Positions 24,115 to 35,599 of a stretch of DNA of 64,000 bases are shown here, piece by piece (position 1 is the first letter of the stretch; every line of letters begins with the position of its first letter). Below the pieces are notes generated by a model. That model saw only the letters and a program-made list of their open reading frames with translations. It had not been told where the DNA came from and did not search any database. Position numbers and translations under genes: made by a program. This DNA comes from Blastomyces gilchristii SLH14081. Its lineage: Eukaryota > Ascomycota > Eurotiomycetes > Onygenales > Ajellomycetaceae. Where the stretch lies: positions 2,045,042-2,109,041 of the forward strand of contig NW_003101674.1 in NCBI RefSeq assembly GCF_000003855.2, in the 5' to 3' direction.

Positions 24115-25860
24115 ATTATCTTTTCTAAAAAATTTCTCAGATAGTTTAATAGAGATATTACTCTATATAACTTAGAAATTAACGCTTTTCTATAAGATTT
24201 TATAAGAATTACTTCAGTAACTTCTCTTCAGCACTCAGAATAATAATCATTTTTTAGGAGATTAAAAAAGAGCTCAAAATATTTATTCTTCAAGTAGAAA
24301 TATATATTTTAAATGATTAAGTGATTGATTGAATTAGACTCTGCAGCAGTTTTAATTAAACTTGAGAATATTACTGACTCTAGTTTATCATATATAAGCT
24401 CAGATCATTCCCAGTTATTTATATTAATATATTCATGAAATAACATATTCTTGTCTTCTGAATGTGATGAATTTTGAAAGAAAACTCTTATAAAAGCTTA
24501 ATACTTTTTCTTAAAAGAGCTTGCTGTATATGATTCATTCTGAAACTTATATTCTAAGATTGAAAGCTTTGCTACACTTCTTGTTTTAGTATAGTTAAAG
24601 ACTTTAAAAACTTCTTTTTCTTATACTTCTTCAAGAAACTTGTTTCAGCAGTCTGTTTTAGCTCTTTTAATATCTGAAAAATATTTATTTCTGATAGCTT
24701 TGAACTCTTTATCAGATATTAAGTTATTCTTTTAATCTATCTTAGCAGTCACTAATTATTTTCTTTTAGAAGAAATATTCTTATTTCATTAAGATTTGAA
24801 ATACTCAGAAGACTTTTTCTTTGAAATATTTTCTCTAATACTTATTAGAAGAATAGATGTAATCAGCTTTACTCTATTCTTAAGTATTTCATTTGAGATA
24901 TCTTGACTCTGATTTCAATAGAGCTTACTCTGCTTTTCAGATTTCAGCTATTTTATACTTTCTTCAACTGCTTTTCAATCAGCTTTTTCAAAGTTATATT
25001 AATTAGAGAGAAGAGAATTTTCACTCATTTATTTTTCACTCAGTTTAATATTAAATTAAATGATCTCATGATCTGATTCTGAGGTCTTATTTGAATTAAT
25101 AAATCAGTTCATAAGTCTTTTTTCAATTAGATTTTATGATATAAAAGTTAGATCTATAATAGATTTCTGTTTTATGTCTTTTCTAAAGAATGTTTATTGA
25201 TCAGACTTGTTAATTAAATCTATTGAATACTTAAAAGTTTATTTAATTAGATTATCTACTCTTACTGCTCTTCTGTATTCTGAATTTTATCAGAGATGAT
25301 GTGCATTGAAGTCTTCTGCAATTATAGAGTTTTTTAAGAGAGTTATATTTAAAAATTCTCTGTTAATTGTTCAGATATTGTTATTTTCTTTCAATGACTT
25401 TTCATTATAGATATTTATAAGTTGTATAGTATCAAACTCATTCTCTTTATCTATAATATCACTTACTAGAATATTAGAGTTAGATATGATATTAAATCTC
25501 AGATTAAATTAATATCTTGATCTTTTTCTTTTATAAATCACTACTCTTGATTTTATCTTAGATTTTTCAGATAGAAAGTAGTAATAGATTGAATGAAAAA
25601 TAATGTACTTTTACTCAGCATCAAAGTTTGATTCTTGAAGAAGTACTAAATTAACTTTTTATTCAAATACAATCTGAAGATAAGAATAAATACAATTTAA
25701 GTTTCTATTCATATTGTTTTAAATGAATGTGATTGTTGAAGAATTTTTAAACTTTTATTACTATTTCTGTTGTATATTTATATTAAAAGAGAGTAGAGAT
25801 AGAGTAGAATCTTAACAGATGTTTGAGAAGTCAAATTCTGTTTATATTTAACTGAACAAT
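24115..25860 (-). pseudogene. LINE-1 ORF2, N-terminal half (endonuclease, RT start)
   Basis: Minus strand. The endonuclease motif near 25285-25325 reads I-I-A-E-D-F-N-A-H-H, the hallmark G-D-F-N-A-H-H block with Gly to Glu. Sequence N-terminal to it is recognisable to about 25840. Between 24120 and 25200 lies the linker and start of the reverse transcriptase. The frame is closed by many stops and the two halves are separated by Gyp1-c. Confidence 0.78.
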
Positions 25861-27295
25861 TTGAGATTAAGAATTTAGATAATTAAGAGTTTCTTCTTTT
25901 TGAGCTTGCAGTTGCAGATTTACTAACTTAACTGTTATCTTCAGTTTTAGATTAACTTTAAGCTTCTTCTTTTCTTCAGTTCTTTTGAATTCTTGAAGTA
26001 AATGTGTATTCTTTTGAACTAGATACATGCTTTTCTTTGAAGTTAGAGTATTTAAACAGAGTATATTGACATATTTCATCTCTTTTTAAGTATATTTCAC
26101 ATTTATACTCATCAGTTTTGTAATCTTTAGCACAGAATTCACATTTCAAGTCTCTGAAACAAGAGATTGCAAAGTATTCATATCTTTGACAGTTTGAACA
26201 CTGTGTTTGTTCTTTAAGATTCATTCTTGAGTTTTTGTATTCATGAACTCTCATTTTCAAACCTGTTACTCTCACTTCAGAGATTTTTGATTATTCAACT
26301 ATCTTTATATAAACTAGAATAGAGGCATTTCTTCTGTTTTATCTAAATTCAATTGAATTCAGTCATACAGACTTCTTTCTCGGTTGAATAGAATTGTATT
26401 CTTCTAACTAATTTTTGAGAAGTAGCATTTCTTTCTCACAGTCAAAAATTTCAACTGAAATATTATAAAGAATGAATTTATCTCACTTTTCATCTCTCTC
26501 AGATAGAATTGTTGTGTTTAACAGAGATTCTATTACTGATTTTAAGATATTCTCATTCTCAATAAGGAATTCTGCACTGAATTCAGACATTGTAGTTAGA
26601 ATAATAAAATTTTCAAAGAAAGATAGCTCAATTGAAGCTACAAATGATTTTTGAACTTCAATATCACATATTAACTGAGAAAAGAACTGCTGATTGATTT
26701 CATTTCTAATTTTGAAAATGAGATTTAAGTTCAGCTTATTCTTCTGCATAATCTCTCTATTTAAGACTTGGAGAATAAGTCTTCTATTTCTGAAGATTTG
26801 AAGATTTTTCTCTTTTCACATTTTCTTCTCTTCTTTCTTATGAAGAGAAGTATGAACATTTTTCTTCTGAGTACTTTCAGAATTTTGAGAAGATTTTGAG
26901 ATAGCAGGTTTAGAAACAGCAGGTTTAGAAACAGTAGATTCTGCTACTTGAGCATATATTGTTTTCTAATTTGAGAAAGAAAAAGAAGAAGAAGAGTCAG
27001 TGATTATACTAGAAATTTTCAATGTTTTTTAAACTGTATTTGAAAATTTAAACATGAACTTAATCACTTTCTGTAGTTATCTAGTCTGAGTATGAAGAAT
27101 TAATAGAACTTCTTTATTCATCTCAATCAGACACTGTTTTTCAAGAATTTTACTGACTTTTTCAAGTTCTTATATTTCAAGAACTTATTATTTCTCTATT
27201 TCTTCTTTGTTTCTTATCTTCAGAATTTCAATCTGAGAAATAGCATCTGAGAAAGCATCTTTTTCCACATTAACTGAGTGTATTTTTGAACTCAT
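25860..27295 (-). pseudogene. LINE-1 ORF1 (Gag-like, zinc knuckles)
   Basis: Starts at the ATG at 27295-27293 (M-S-S-K-I-H-S-V). The first 200 residues are charged and helical, followed by a Ser-rich repeat near 26890-26950. Open segments are at 26483-26749 and 25976-26275. The latter contains C-S-N-C-Q-R, C-F-R-D-L-K-C-E-F-C and K-C-E-I, a cluster of knuckles as in Tad LINE ORF1. Some Cys and His have become Tyr. Confidence 0.8.
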
Positions 27296-27420
27296 TTTAC
27301 TTACTCAATGAAAAGTTGATCAGACTGTTTCAATTGAGAGATTTATCAGTCTATTTTCAATTGAAAAGTTGATCAAACTATTTCAAAAGAAGAATAAAAG
27401 ACTTTTATATATAAAACATC

Positions 27421-27940
27421 TGATTTCTTTCACACTAGTTCAGTAACTAGGTTAGATTTTTAAAGAGAATCTAATAAACTAAAATTGATTTTTAAGACAA
27501 ATTAATAAAATCTTTACAATCTCTTTCTTGAGATACAGTGAGGAAAAGTATGATATCAATTGATAATAAATCAGATAATATAACTGTTTTTGAGAGAAAA
27601 ACTGACAAAAAATAAGTTAATTTTTTGCAGAGAAATTGATTAAAACTATTCAATTTTATTCTAAATCATTTAATTCTCCTCACACAACAAGTGTGCAACT
27701 CAAATCAGTTAATAAAGAGTGTAAAAAAGAAATAAGTATTAATAAAAGCTCTTCAATCACTGAAAAAGTAATTCTTACTTAAAAGAATGTGAAATTATAA
27801 TAGAAAACAACTCTGTTTTTAATTCTTTATAAGAATATTATGTAAAACTCAGAGAAAAACACCTCAATTTTTCAAGAGAAGTAAAAAACTAATTCCAAGA
27901 TCTTTTTTTTTTTTCATTAACTGCTGCAGAATTGACATGT
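27421..27940. other. no recognisable feature
   Basis: AT-rich sequence between the LINE 5' end and Gypsy E. It contains a 12-bp T run near 27904 and some unmutated CC/GG steps, but no frame or motif that I recognise. Confidence 0.5.
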
Positions 27941-28311
27941 AAAACTTATTAAAAGATATTGTAACTCTTCTCTAGCAGTTCATTTACAGATACAAGAACT
28001 CGTGAGTTACTTATAAGAAAATACTTCTAACTGAAGATATAAGAGCTTGTGAAGAAGATAGTGAATTCTTATACTATTGATCAGAATTCATGAGTAGTGA
28101 GATTCAGATTATATAACAAATTTACTGCTCTACTCATCTCACAGAAATCTTAAGTATATCTAGAAATAAATATTCTTATAAGTCTCTCTGAAAGTAAGAA
28201 CATATATGATGCCTGCTTTGACAGTGTGCTGATAATAGTAGATTACTTTATCAAGATAACACACTTTATACTCACTTATAAGAACTTAAAGTCAAAGAAT
28301 TTAACTTATAT
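27940..28311 (+). pseudogene. Gypsy E pol fragment (integrase N-terminus)
   Basis: Plus-strand frame with the pattern seen before the integrase core (E-D-S-E-F-L-Y-Y, then a degraded His-His-Cys-Cys zinc region near 28080-28230). It is interrupted at the duplication TATAT by Gyp1-d and continues at 34213. The core Asp-containing segment normally found between the zinc region and S-D-R-G appears short or deleted. Confidence 0.5.
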
Positions 28312-28684
28312 TGTAGCGGGCTGCGCTCAATCAATCATATAGACTATTTCATTACACTCTACAGATTTCAACCACTTCATTCTCGAACGCGTACACTCCG
28401 ATTCTCAGCCATTCTCAATCACTGATCCTCGGCCGCCACTTCATTCTTGAATGTGTACACTCCGACTCTCGGCCATTCTCAATCACTGATTCTCAGTCAT
28501 CATGAACACATATAGATTCTTCCGCCCTGAAACTCCACTGCATACACCACCATATACATGTATAAATATTCACTTCAATCACTGATTCTCACACTTTCTC
28601 TTTCTTTTCTTCTCTAACATTTTTCTCTTTGTTATATAAGACCTATTAATATAATACTGATCTATTCAGTGTAAACCTCTTATA
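28312..28684 (+). repeat. 5' LTR of Gyp1 copy d
   Basis: Begins TGTAGCGGGCTGCGC. The block CACTTCATTCTYGAAYGYGTACACTCCG...GCCATTCTCAATCACTGAT occurs twice in tandem (about 28374 and 28437). AACATTTTTCT at 28616-28626 follows a CT-rich run. Confidence 0.93.
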
Positions 28685-28686
28685 CT

Positions 28687-28697
28687 AGAAAAATGTT
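28687..28697 (+). other. self-primer binding site of Gyp1-d
   Basis: AGAAAAATGTT, a perfect 11-of-11 complement of AACATTTTTCT at 28616-28626 in the same LTR. This is the best-preserved pair in the window. Confidence 0.8.
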
Positions 28698-28996
28698 CAT
28701 CATCTTCTTATTAGAAAATAATTATTCATATATTATCTTCTCATCAGAAATGATTATTCATTGAGAGATATCTGAACATGTAACAATATATAAGCAATAG
28801 AGAAATAGTCAAACAGTTAAACAGATACTGAGTTCTCAGATAGAAGCTTACTTATCAGTCACTCTGACTCTGTAATAAGATCTTATAAAGAGAATGTCAG
28901 TGAAAGACTTGAGAGTTCTGACACTCAGATGTATGAGATATTCATATAATTATACTTCTTCAAGATTTCACAGATATCATATACTCAATGAATGAC

Positions 28997-30208
28997 ATGT
29001 CTAATGACAATATGAGAGAACTCTTGAACACAAGTATAGAAGTAATATCACAGTGACTCTAAGCAATATTGAAATTATAACAGCAATAAATAGCTGATAT
29101 GCATGTAACTTAACAATATCAATATGAAGAGATTCAATAATTATTACAATAAGAAACTCAGACAATTTCAACATCTACAGAATTGAATATAAAAGTGTTG
29201 AAAGAACACTTAGATGTTTCTGTATATTTTAATACCTTTAATCTCACTCTCTACTCATCATGAAGAATGGAAATGCTTGTGAAACTGAGTATGAATGAAG
29301 ATATCATTGATTTGCTACTCAATCAAGATTGATATATCAATGAATGATTGAAGAATCATGTGAAACAGAAGTTTCATTCATGAATAAAGACATGTGAACC
29401 AGTGTTGTGAATATCTGATAATATTATCAAACATCTCAATGTTCTGTTCTGAGACACTGTCATGCAACAAAAAGTGTTAGATTGATTACAGAGCATCTGA
29501 CAGAGAAACACTTCTCTTATAACATTCATTTCTGACTTTGACATCAAGATTCTAGAAGCAGATAATCAATCTTGAGAGAATTGAATGAAGATTAGCATGC
29601 TTAAGAAGACATTAACTTTCAAACTCTTACAGACTCTTGTAAGTGTAGATAAAAACCAGACTTATGAAGATTTCTGCACACAGCTTCAGACATTGAATGA
29701 CTGTCTTATCAAGCTCAAGAGTATACAGAATAGTGATAGAAGATATTACACTCACACACCTGTGCTGAGAAATAACTCAGTCACTCACATACCTGCACTG
29801 AAGAATAACAATGATGTAGATATTATGAATTGAGTAGACTCAAATGTCTACACATAAGCAAGAGTTTTCACTGTTCAAACAGGCTTTTAAGTTTCTGAGA
29901 TCACTTCTGAAGAAGTCACTGATTGACATTAATATGAAGTATACATCAACTATAACTGATAAGAACATATTACTTTCAACTGTCAATTAATCTATATGTC
30001 TTCTCAATTAAGAGAAAGATCAGTTCCTTCTCATTCAAAGAATGAATCAGTATCTGTTCATATCAATCACATTGCAGTGAAGAAAGATTCAGAAGATAAC
30101 TACAAGAATATCTCAGTGAAACAGAAAAAAGATTAGCTTCTATTTAAATTCATAAATAGAAGCTTGAAGAGGTCAGATGATAATGATTTAAAGAGAAAAT
30201 AACAATGA
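28997..30208 (+). pseudogene. Gyp1-d gag
   Basis: ATG at 28997 (M-S-N-D-N-M). The frame is 404 codons to the TGA at 30206-30208, with an earlier TAA at 30200 that may be a mutated CAA. The longest open part is 29585-29833. The zinc-knuckle-like segment lies near 29920-29980 (Y-I-N-Y-N-x2-E-H-I-T-F-N-C), with Cys to Tyr losses. Gag would form the particle and bind the element RNA. Confidence 0.75.
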
Positions 30209-33200
30209 ATACAATTCTTGTATCTACTGTAATTAATAATATATATAATATAAAAGCCATGATAGACAGCAGTCTATATTACTATGCAATAATTAAATCT
30301 TCAGTTGTAAGATATTATAATCTTCAGTGTATTCTCTTATCAAAATTCTGACTTCTTGCAGAATTCAATGATTCAAAAGATGCTTGCATCTGTTATATAA
30401 TGAAACTAAACATAGATATTGAAGAATATCAGTGTGAAGATGTCTATATATATGAAGTTGATAATCTTGATTATAATCTTGTATTAGAACTTGCCTGACT
30501 ATCTGAATAAGGTATCTTATTGAACACTTGAAACAGGAGTTTAATATTCCCTAATAATGATAGAGTTCACAAGAATGATATTCATAAGACTATGAATCTG
30601 ACACAGATCTCTGTCAATATCTATAAAATACTCAGAAAAAGAAGTTGCTGAAAGAATCACTGACAGCAGAATTATGTATCAATCTATTTCATCAGTCTGA
30701 CTGATATCAAAAAGACTCTAGAAAAGTTATCTCATATTATAATAACAGATTCTTGTACAAAACTCTCTCAACAATATCATGAATATCTAGATGTCTTTCA
30801 ACAAGATAACACTATGAACATACCCCTCTTACAAGGCTCAGGAGTAGATCACAGTATCAAGTTAGAAAAGAAGAATGATAAGAATCTCAAGTCATCATAA
30901 GGCTCTCTTTATAACATGTCTTGAGATGAACTTCTTCTTCTTTGAAAGACACTCAATGATCTGTTAAATAAGAGATTCATATGTATTAGTAACTCTTTCA
31001 CTGCAGCTACTATTCTCTTTGCAAAGAAACCAGGTGAAGAACTCTGATTCTGTGTGAACTATTGAGAATTGAATAGATTAATCAAGAAGAACTGCTATTC
31101 TTTACCTCTTGTCAATGAAACTCTAGCTCACATTGAATAAGCTCAATAATTTATAAAACTAGATATCATCACTGCATTTTATAAAATCTGTATCACTGAA
31201 GAAGATGAATGACTTATAGTATTCTGAACATATTATAATCTCTTTGAATGAATAGTTATATTCTTTGAACTGATCAATACTCTTAGTACATTTCAGAAGT
31301 ATATTAACTGAGTACTCTGAAATTTTCTTGATGAATTTGTATTTATATATCTTGATGACATTCTCATCTTCACTGATAAATTTAGAAAAGAATATCAAGA
31401 ACATGTATAAAGAGTATTACAATGATTATAAGAAGCAGGACTATCAATAGATATTGATAAGTGTGACTTCAAAGTCAAGAGTATCAAATATCTAGGTTTT
31501 ATTATAGAAACTGGTAAGAGGATTTAAATGAATTCTGAGAAAGTCTCTGTCATTCTTGAATGAGAAGCTCCATATACTGTAAAAGATGTATGAAGCTTTA
31601 TCAGATTTGCTAACTTCTATCAGTAATTTATATAAAACTTCTCAGATATTATGAGATTACTTACAGAACTTATTAAGAAGAACTCAGTATTTCAGTGATC
31701 AGTGAATACTGAAGCTGCATTTACACAGATAAAGAAGATATTCATCAACATCTCTCTGCTAATGATATTTAACTCTGATTGTGAAACAGTTATTGAAGCT
31801 GACTTCTCTGACTATATTACAGAGAAAGCTATATTATAATATAATAATAAAGATGTCTTACAATCATGCATTTTCATGTCTAAGAAATTGAGTCTCACTG
31901 AATGCAACTATGAGATCTATAACAAGAAACTTCTTATAATTGTATACTGTCTAGAAGAATGAGACTCTGAACTTTGAAGTATCTCTGAATTTGAGATAAT
32001 CACAGATTATAAGAATCTCAAGCACTTCACAACTATCTGTAAACTCACTGAATGATAGATACAATGATCTGAGTTCTTAAGCTGCTTTTATTTTACAATA
32101 CACTACTATCTCAGCAGTCAGAACTCAATGACAAATGCTCTCTTATAATGAGAGTAAGATATGCCTTCTGATGTAACAGATATCTATTGAATGAATTGAG
32201 AACACTGGCTTCTAGATCTGAAGATATTAGTTGATCAAGATAAAACAACTTATGACACTATATACACTTCTCTGATTAGAACATTCTCTCTCTGAACTGT
32301 CACTGACACTGATACTGACACTGACACTGATATCTTGACTTCTCCTGAACCTACACTGAATGAATTATGACATGTAACAGCTCAAACTGATGAACTTCTT
32401 CAAGTGCTCACTGAAGTACTATGTTAAGAAGCACTCTGATTCTCTTCAGAACTATGTATAAGAACTGACATCTCAGAATACTTAATTGATGACAATAACA
32501 CTCTACAGTTCTGTGAGTGATGTTAAGTCCTCTACTCTGAATTCTTATACACTTGAATAATGCAAGAGATGCATGATTCATATATGACTGATTATTCAGG
32601 TTGTGAATAATTGTATTAAATAATCTCTCAGAAGTTCTACTGATCTGAGATATTAAACAGCATCAGATGTTTTATCTGAAACTGTAACTGTTATTTCTCT
32701 GTTATCTTGTGAAAGAACTGTAGAAAAGACCTGCTGAAATTACTTAATATCTCTGATAGAATCTGATGAGATGTGATAATTGACTTCACTATTAATCTCT
32801 CTGAGAGTAAGAACTGTAGAAATGTCCTGGTCATCATGAACTGATTAAGCAAGAGTGTTATATTGAAACTCTGTAATAAGATGAATGCTGAACAAGTCAC
32901 TGAAGCTTTTCTAAGATGTCAGTTCTATCAGATACATGAATTACTGAGATCTATAGTATCAGATTAAGACTGTCAATTCATGAGTGCTCTCTGAACAAGA
33001 ATCTGTCAAGTTCTTAAGATTATATACTGTTTATCAACTGTCTATCACTCTAAGACTGATGATGCATCAGAATAAATAATTCAGACTGTAAAGAATTATC
33101 TTTATAAGTTCTGTAATCACTTATAAGATGATTGACATAATCTTCTTCTACACATAGAGATTGCTATCAACAGTTAAGATGCTGTTTTAACAGATATAAG

Positions 33201-33834
33201 CTCATTCTTTCTTACACACAGATATCACATAAAAGTGTTGAATCTTCTAGAGATCACACAGTTCACATTGAACCTCTGCAGTTCAATTCAGATTGCTGAT
33301 AATATAGTAACAAAGCTCTGAGATATCTGTGACTGAGCAGAGATCTTCATGATGACTATGAAACAAGACTAAGAAGATTAAATCAACATTCAATGAGATT
33401 CCACAGAGTAGTATAAGATAGAAGATCTTGTATGATTGAATCTCAAGAATATACAAATCACATGTTCATCTTGTATACTAGATTACTGCTACATCTGGTA
33501 TAAAGTGATAGAAGTTCTAGATAGTTACAACTATTATCTTAACATATTTTCAGAGATTTATAATGTCTTTCATACAAGTTTGCTTTGCTGCACTATCACT
33601 GATCTGTTCTCTTCTTAACTGACTTCTGACTGACAACTGTCAGAGATCATAGAAGAAGATAATAAGCTTGAGTAAGAGATTGAAGATATTCTCAATGAGA
33701 GATCACACAGTCACAGTTAACAATATCTTATGAAATGAGTTGACTATAATCAACTGATCTGAACTCTGAGTTCTGTGTTATCTGAAACAGCAGTTCTTGA
33801 CTGATGAGAACTGCTTCTGAAAAGAGAGGACTAA
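30205..33834 (+). pseudogene. Gyp1-d pol (protease, RT, RNase H, integrase, chromodomain)
   Basis: One frame from the ATG at 30205 to the TAA at 33832-33834, 1,210 codons including stop. The protease site A-M-I-D-S-S is at 30256-30273. Reverse transcriptase Y-L-D-D-I-L-I-F is at 31348-31371. RNase H runs about 31770-32150. A Thr-Asp repeat in the linker is at 32307-32340. Integrase runs about 32550-33300, with D-V-I-I-D-F, then S-D then N-E-class residues. A chromodomain is at about 33670-33800. The stop abuts the LTR. Roughly one codon in twenty-five is now a stop, nearly all explained by TGG, CAA, CAG or CGA changing by one transition. Confidence 0.9.
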
Positions 33835-34207
33835 TGTGATGAGCTGTGCCTGATCAATTATATAGACTATTCTGTTATACTTCACAGATTTCAATCACTT
33901 CATTCTCAAACATGTATGCTCTGATTCTCAGCCATTCTCAATCACTGATTCTTGACTGCTACTTCATTCTTGAATGCATACACTCTGACTCTCAGTCATT
34001 CTTGATCACCGATTCTCAGCTGTCATGAACACATATAGATTCTTCCACCCTGAAACTCCACTGCGTACACCACCACATACGCGTATAAATATTCACTTTG
34101 ATTGCTGATTCTTGCACTTTCTCTTTCTTTCCTTCTCTAATGTTTTACTCTTTGTTATATAAGACCTATCAATATAATACCGATCTATTCGGCGTAGGCC
34201 TCTTACA
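33835..34207 (+). repeat. 3' LTR of Gyp1 copy d
   Basis: A 373-bp LTR with the same internal duplication as the 5' LTR. It ends CGGCGTAGGCCTCTTACA, a CpG-retaining terminus. Confidence 0.93.
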
Positions 34208-34212
34208 TATAT

Positions 34213-35290
34213 CTTTGTTCATGATATGATTCAGAATCACTTGTATAAGTTACATATAAATATTATCTCAGATAGAAAATCAATCTTCACAGAGAAGTTC
34301 TGATTTAATCTGATAATTATACTGAGAATCTTATAAGATCTAAGTATAGCTTTTTATCAATAGACAGATAATCAGACAGAGCATGTAATAAGTATATTAA
34401 AATAATATTTACAGTACTTTATTAATTACAATCAGAATGACTGAGTGTATTAATTATCACTTACAGAGTTTATGTATAATAACTTAAAATATATTAGTAT
34501 AAGTAAAACCTTCTTTAAAATACTCACTAAGACTCACTCATAGATAATCTTAGTAGATCTGTGAGAGTACATTATAAAGTATAATAATACTCATAAATAA
34601 GCTGAGAGAATTCAGAATATTCAGAAGAAAGCTCATGAATTCTTGAGAAAGACTTAAGAGTATCAATAGAGTTACTATAACTCTAAGTATATTATAAAGA
34701 GTTTCAAGAAAGATGATAGAGTCTGACTGAGTCTGAAAAATATTATTATACAGAGATCTAGTAAGAAGCTGAATCTCTTATGAACAGAGTCTTATAAGAT
34801 TATAGAGAAAGTTAGCTTGTAGTTCTATAGATTAAAACTGTTATCTGAGTTACAGATATATAATGTTTTTCATATCTCTTTACTCTGTCAATATAAGAAA
34901 TTCTTAGAAGAGAACTCTGTGACTCATCACTCTGTTCACAAAGTATTAGAGAGTGAAAGAGAATATCAGATTAAAGAAATTATTAACTCAGAGAAGTGAG
35001 ATTACAAGCTCTGATTCAAGATTCAGTAATAAGAATATTCTGATAAGATGAATAAATTTACTTAGAAATTATCTAAGCAGATAAAATATCTGTCAAAGCT
35101 GAGACATGACTTTTATACTATGAATTCTGATAAGTCAGAATAATGCAGTCTTTGCTAAGAATCTGATTGTAATAAAGATATTAACACTGTTATTTATAAA
35201 CTCTATTCTATAAAGATGATGAGTTTCTACTGAGATGAACAGTCTACAGTATATACAAAGAGAAGAAGAAATCATGTTCTTATTAAAGTT
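34213..35290 (+). pseudogene. Gypsy E pol, integrase core and chromodomain
   Basis: Plus strand. Integrase core: S-D-R-K-S-I-F-T near 34268-34300, then A-F-Y-Q-x-T-D-N-Q-T-E near 34345-34390 (the H-P-Q-T-D-G-Q-T-E-R block, His and Gly changed). The C-terminal L-S-L-K-N-I and V-F-H-I-S-L-L segments lie at 34700-34890. A chromodomain near 34960-35110 has E-Y-Q-I-K-E-I then W-E-Y-S-type spacing. This is a third chromovirus family, distinct from Gyp1 and Gyp2. Its LTRs were not found. Confidence 0.75.
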
Positions 35291-35599
35291 AAAAAAAAAA
35301 CAAAGGAAAATAAAAACTGAGTTATAAACATAATTTAGTAACTAACAAAGAAAAAATAAAGAAAATTCATACTTATAATCTCATTATCTATAACACTTAA
35401 TTTCTCTGTAACTAACGTGACTCATCACTTAACAAACTCATTCACTCAATGAACCTCAAAAAGCACTCTATAGAGCTGTTAATTTTCAACCATAACACAA
35501 CAATGCAATAAGATATTAATATTATTTATTAAAGATTAAAACTATATGCAGAATACATCATATAAATATATATGATTAATTCAGAGAACAGTTGCTTGG

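Larger units (their letters stand above)
17247..27420 (-). mobile_element. Tad-like LINE copy 1, interrupted by Gyp1-c
   Basis: Minus-strand LINE, about 5.8 kb after removing Gyp1-c (19776-24114). It is the most complete LINE in the window: ORF1 at 25860-27295, ORF2 endonuclease at 25250-25860, reverse transcriptase split across 24115-25200 and 19300-19775, RNase H at 18170-18430, and a C-terminal zinc-binding motif near 17700-17760. The 3' end is tentatively placed at an (ATT)n run, 17247-17264, a common type of LINE tail. Confidence 0.87.
28312..34207 (+). mobile_element. Gyp1 copy d, full-length Ty3/Gypsy chromovirus
   Basis: A 5,896-bp element with LTRs of 373 bp each (28312-28684, 33835-34207) and target duplication TATAT at 28307-28311 and 34208-34212. 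It has gag, pol and chromodomain, all in readable frames except for transition-derived stops. The LTRs carry an internal duplication of about 60 bp that copies a, b, c and e lack. It is inserted in the integrase of Gypsy E. Confidence 0.95.
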
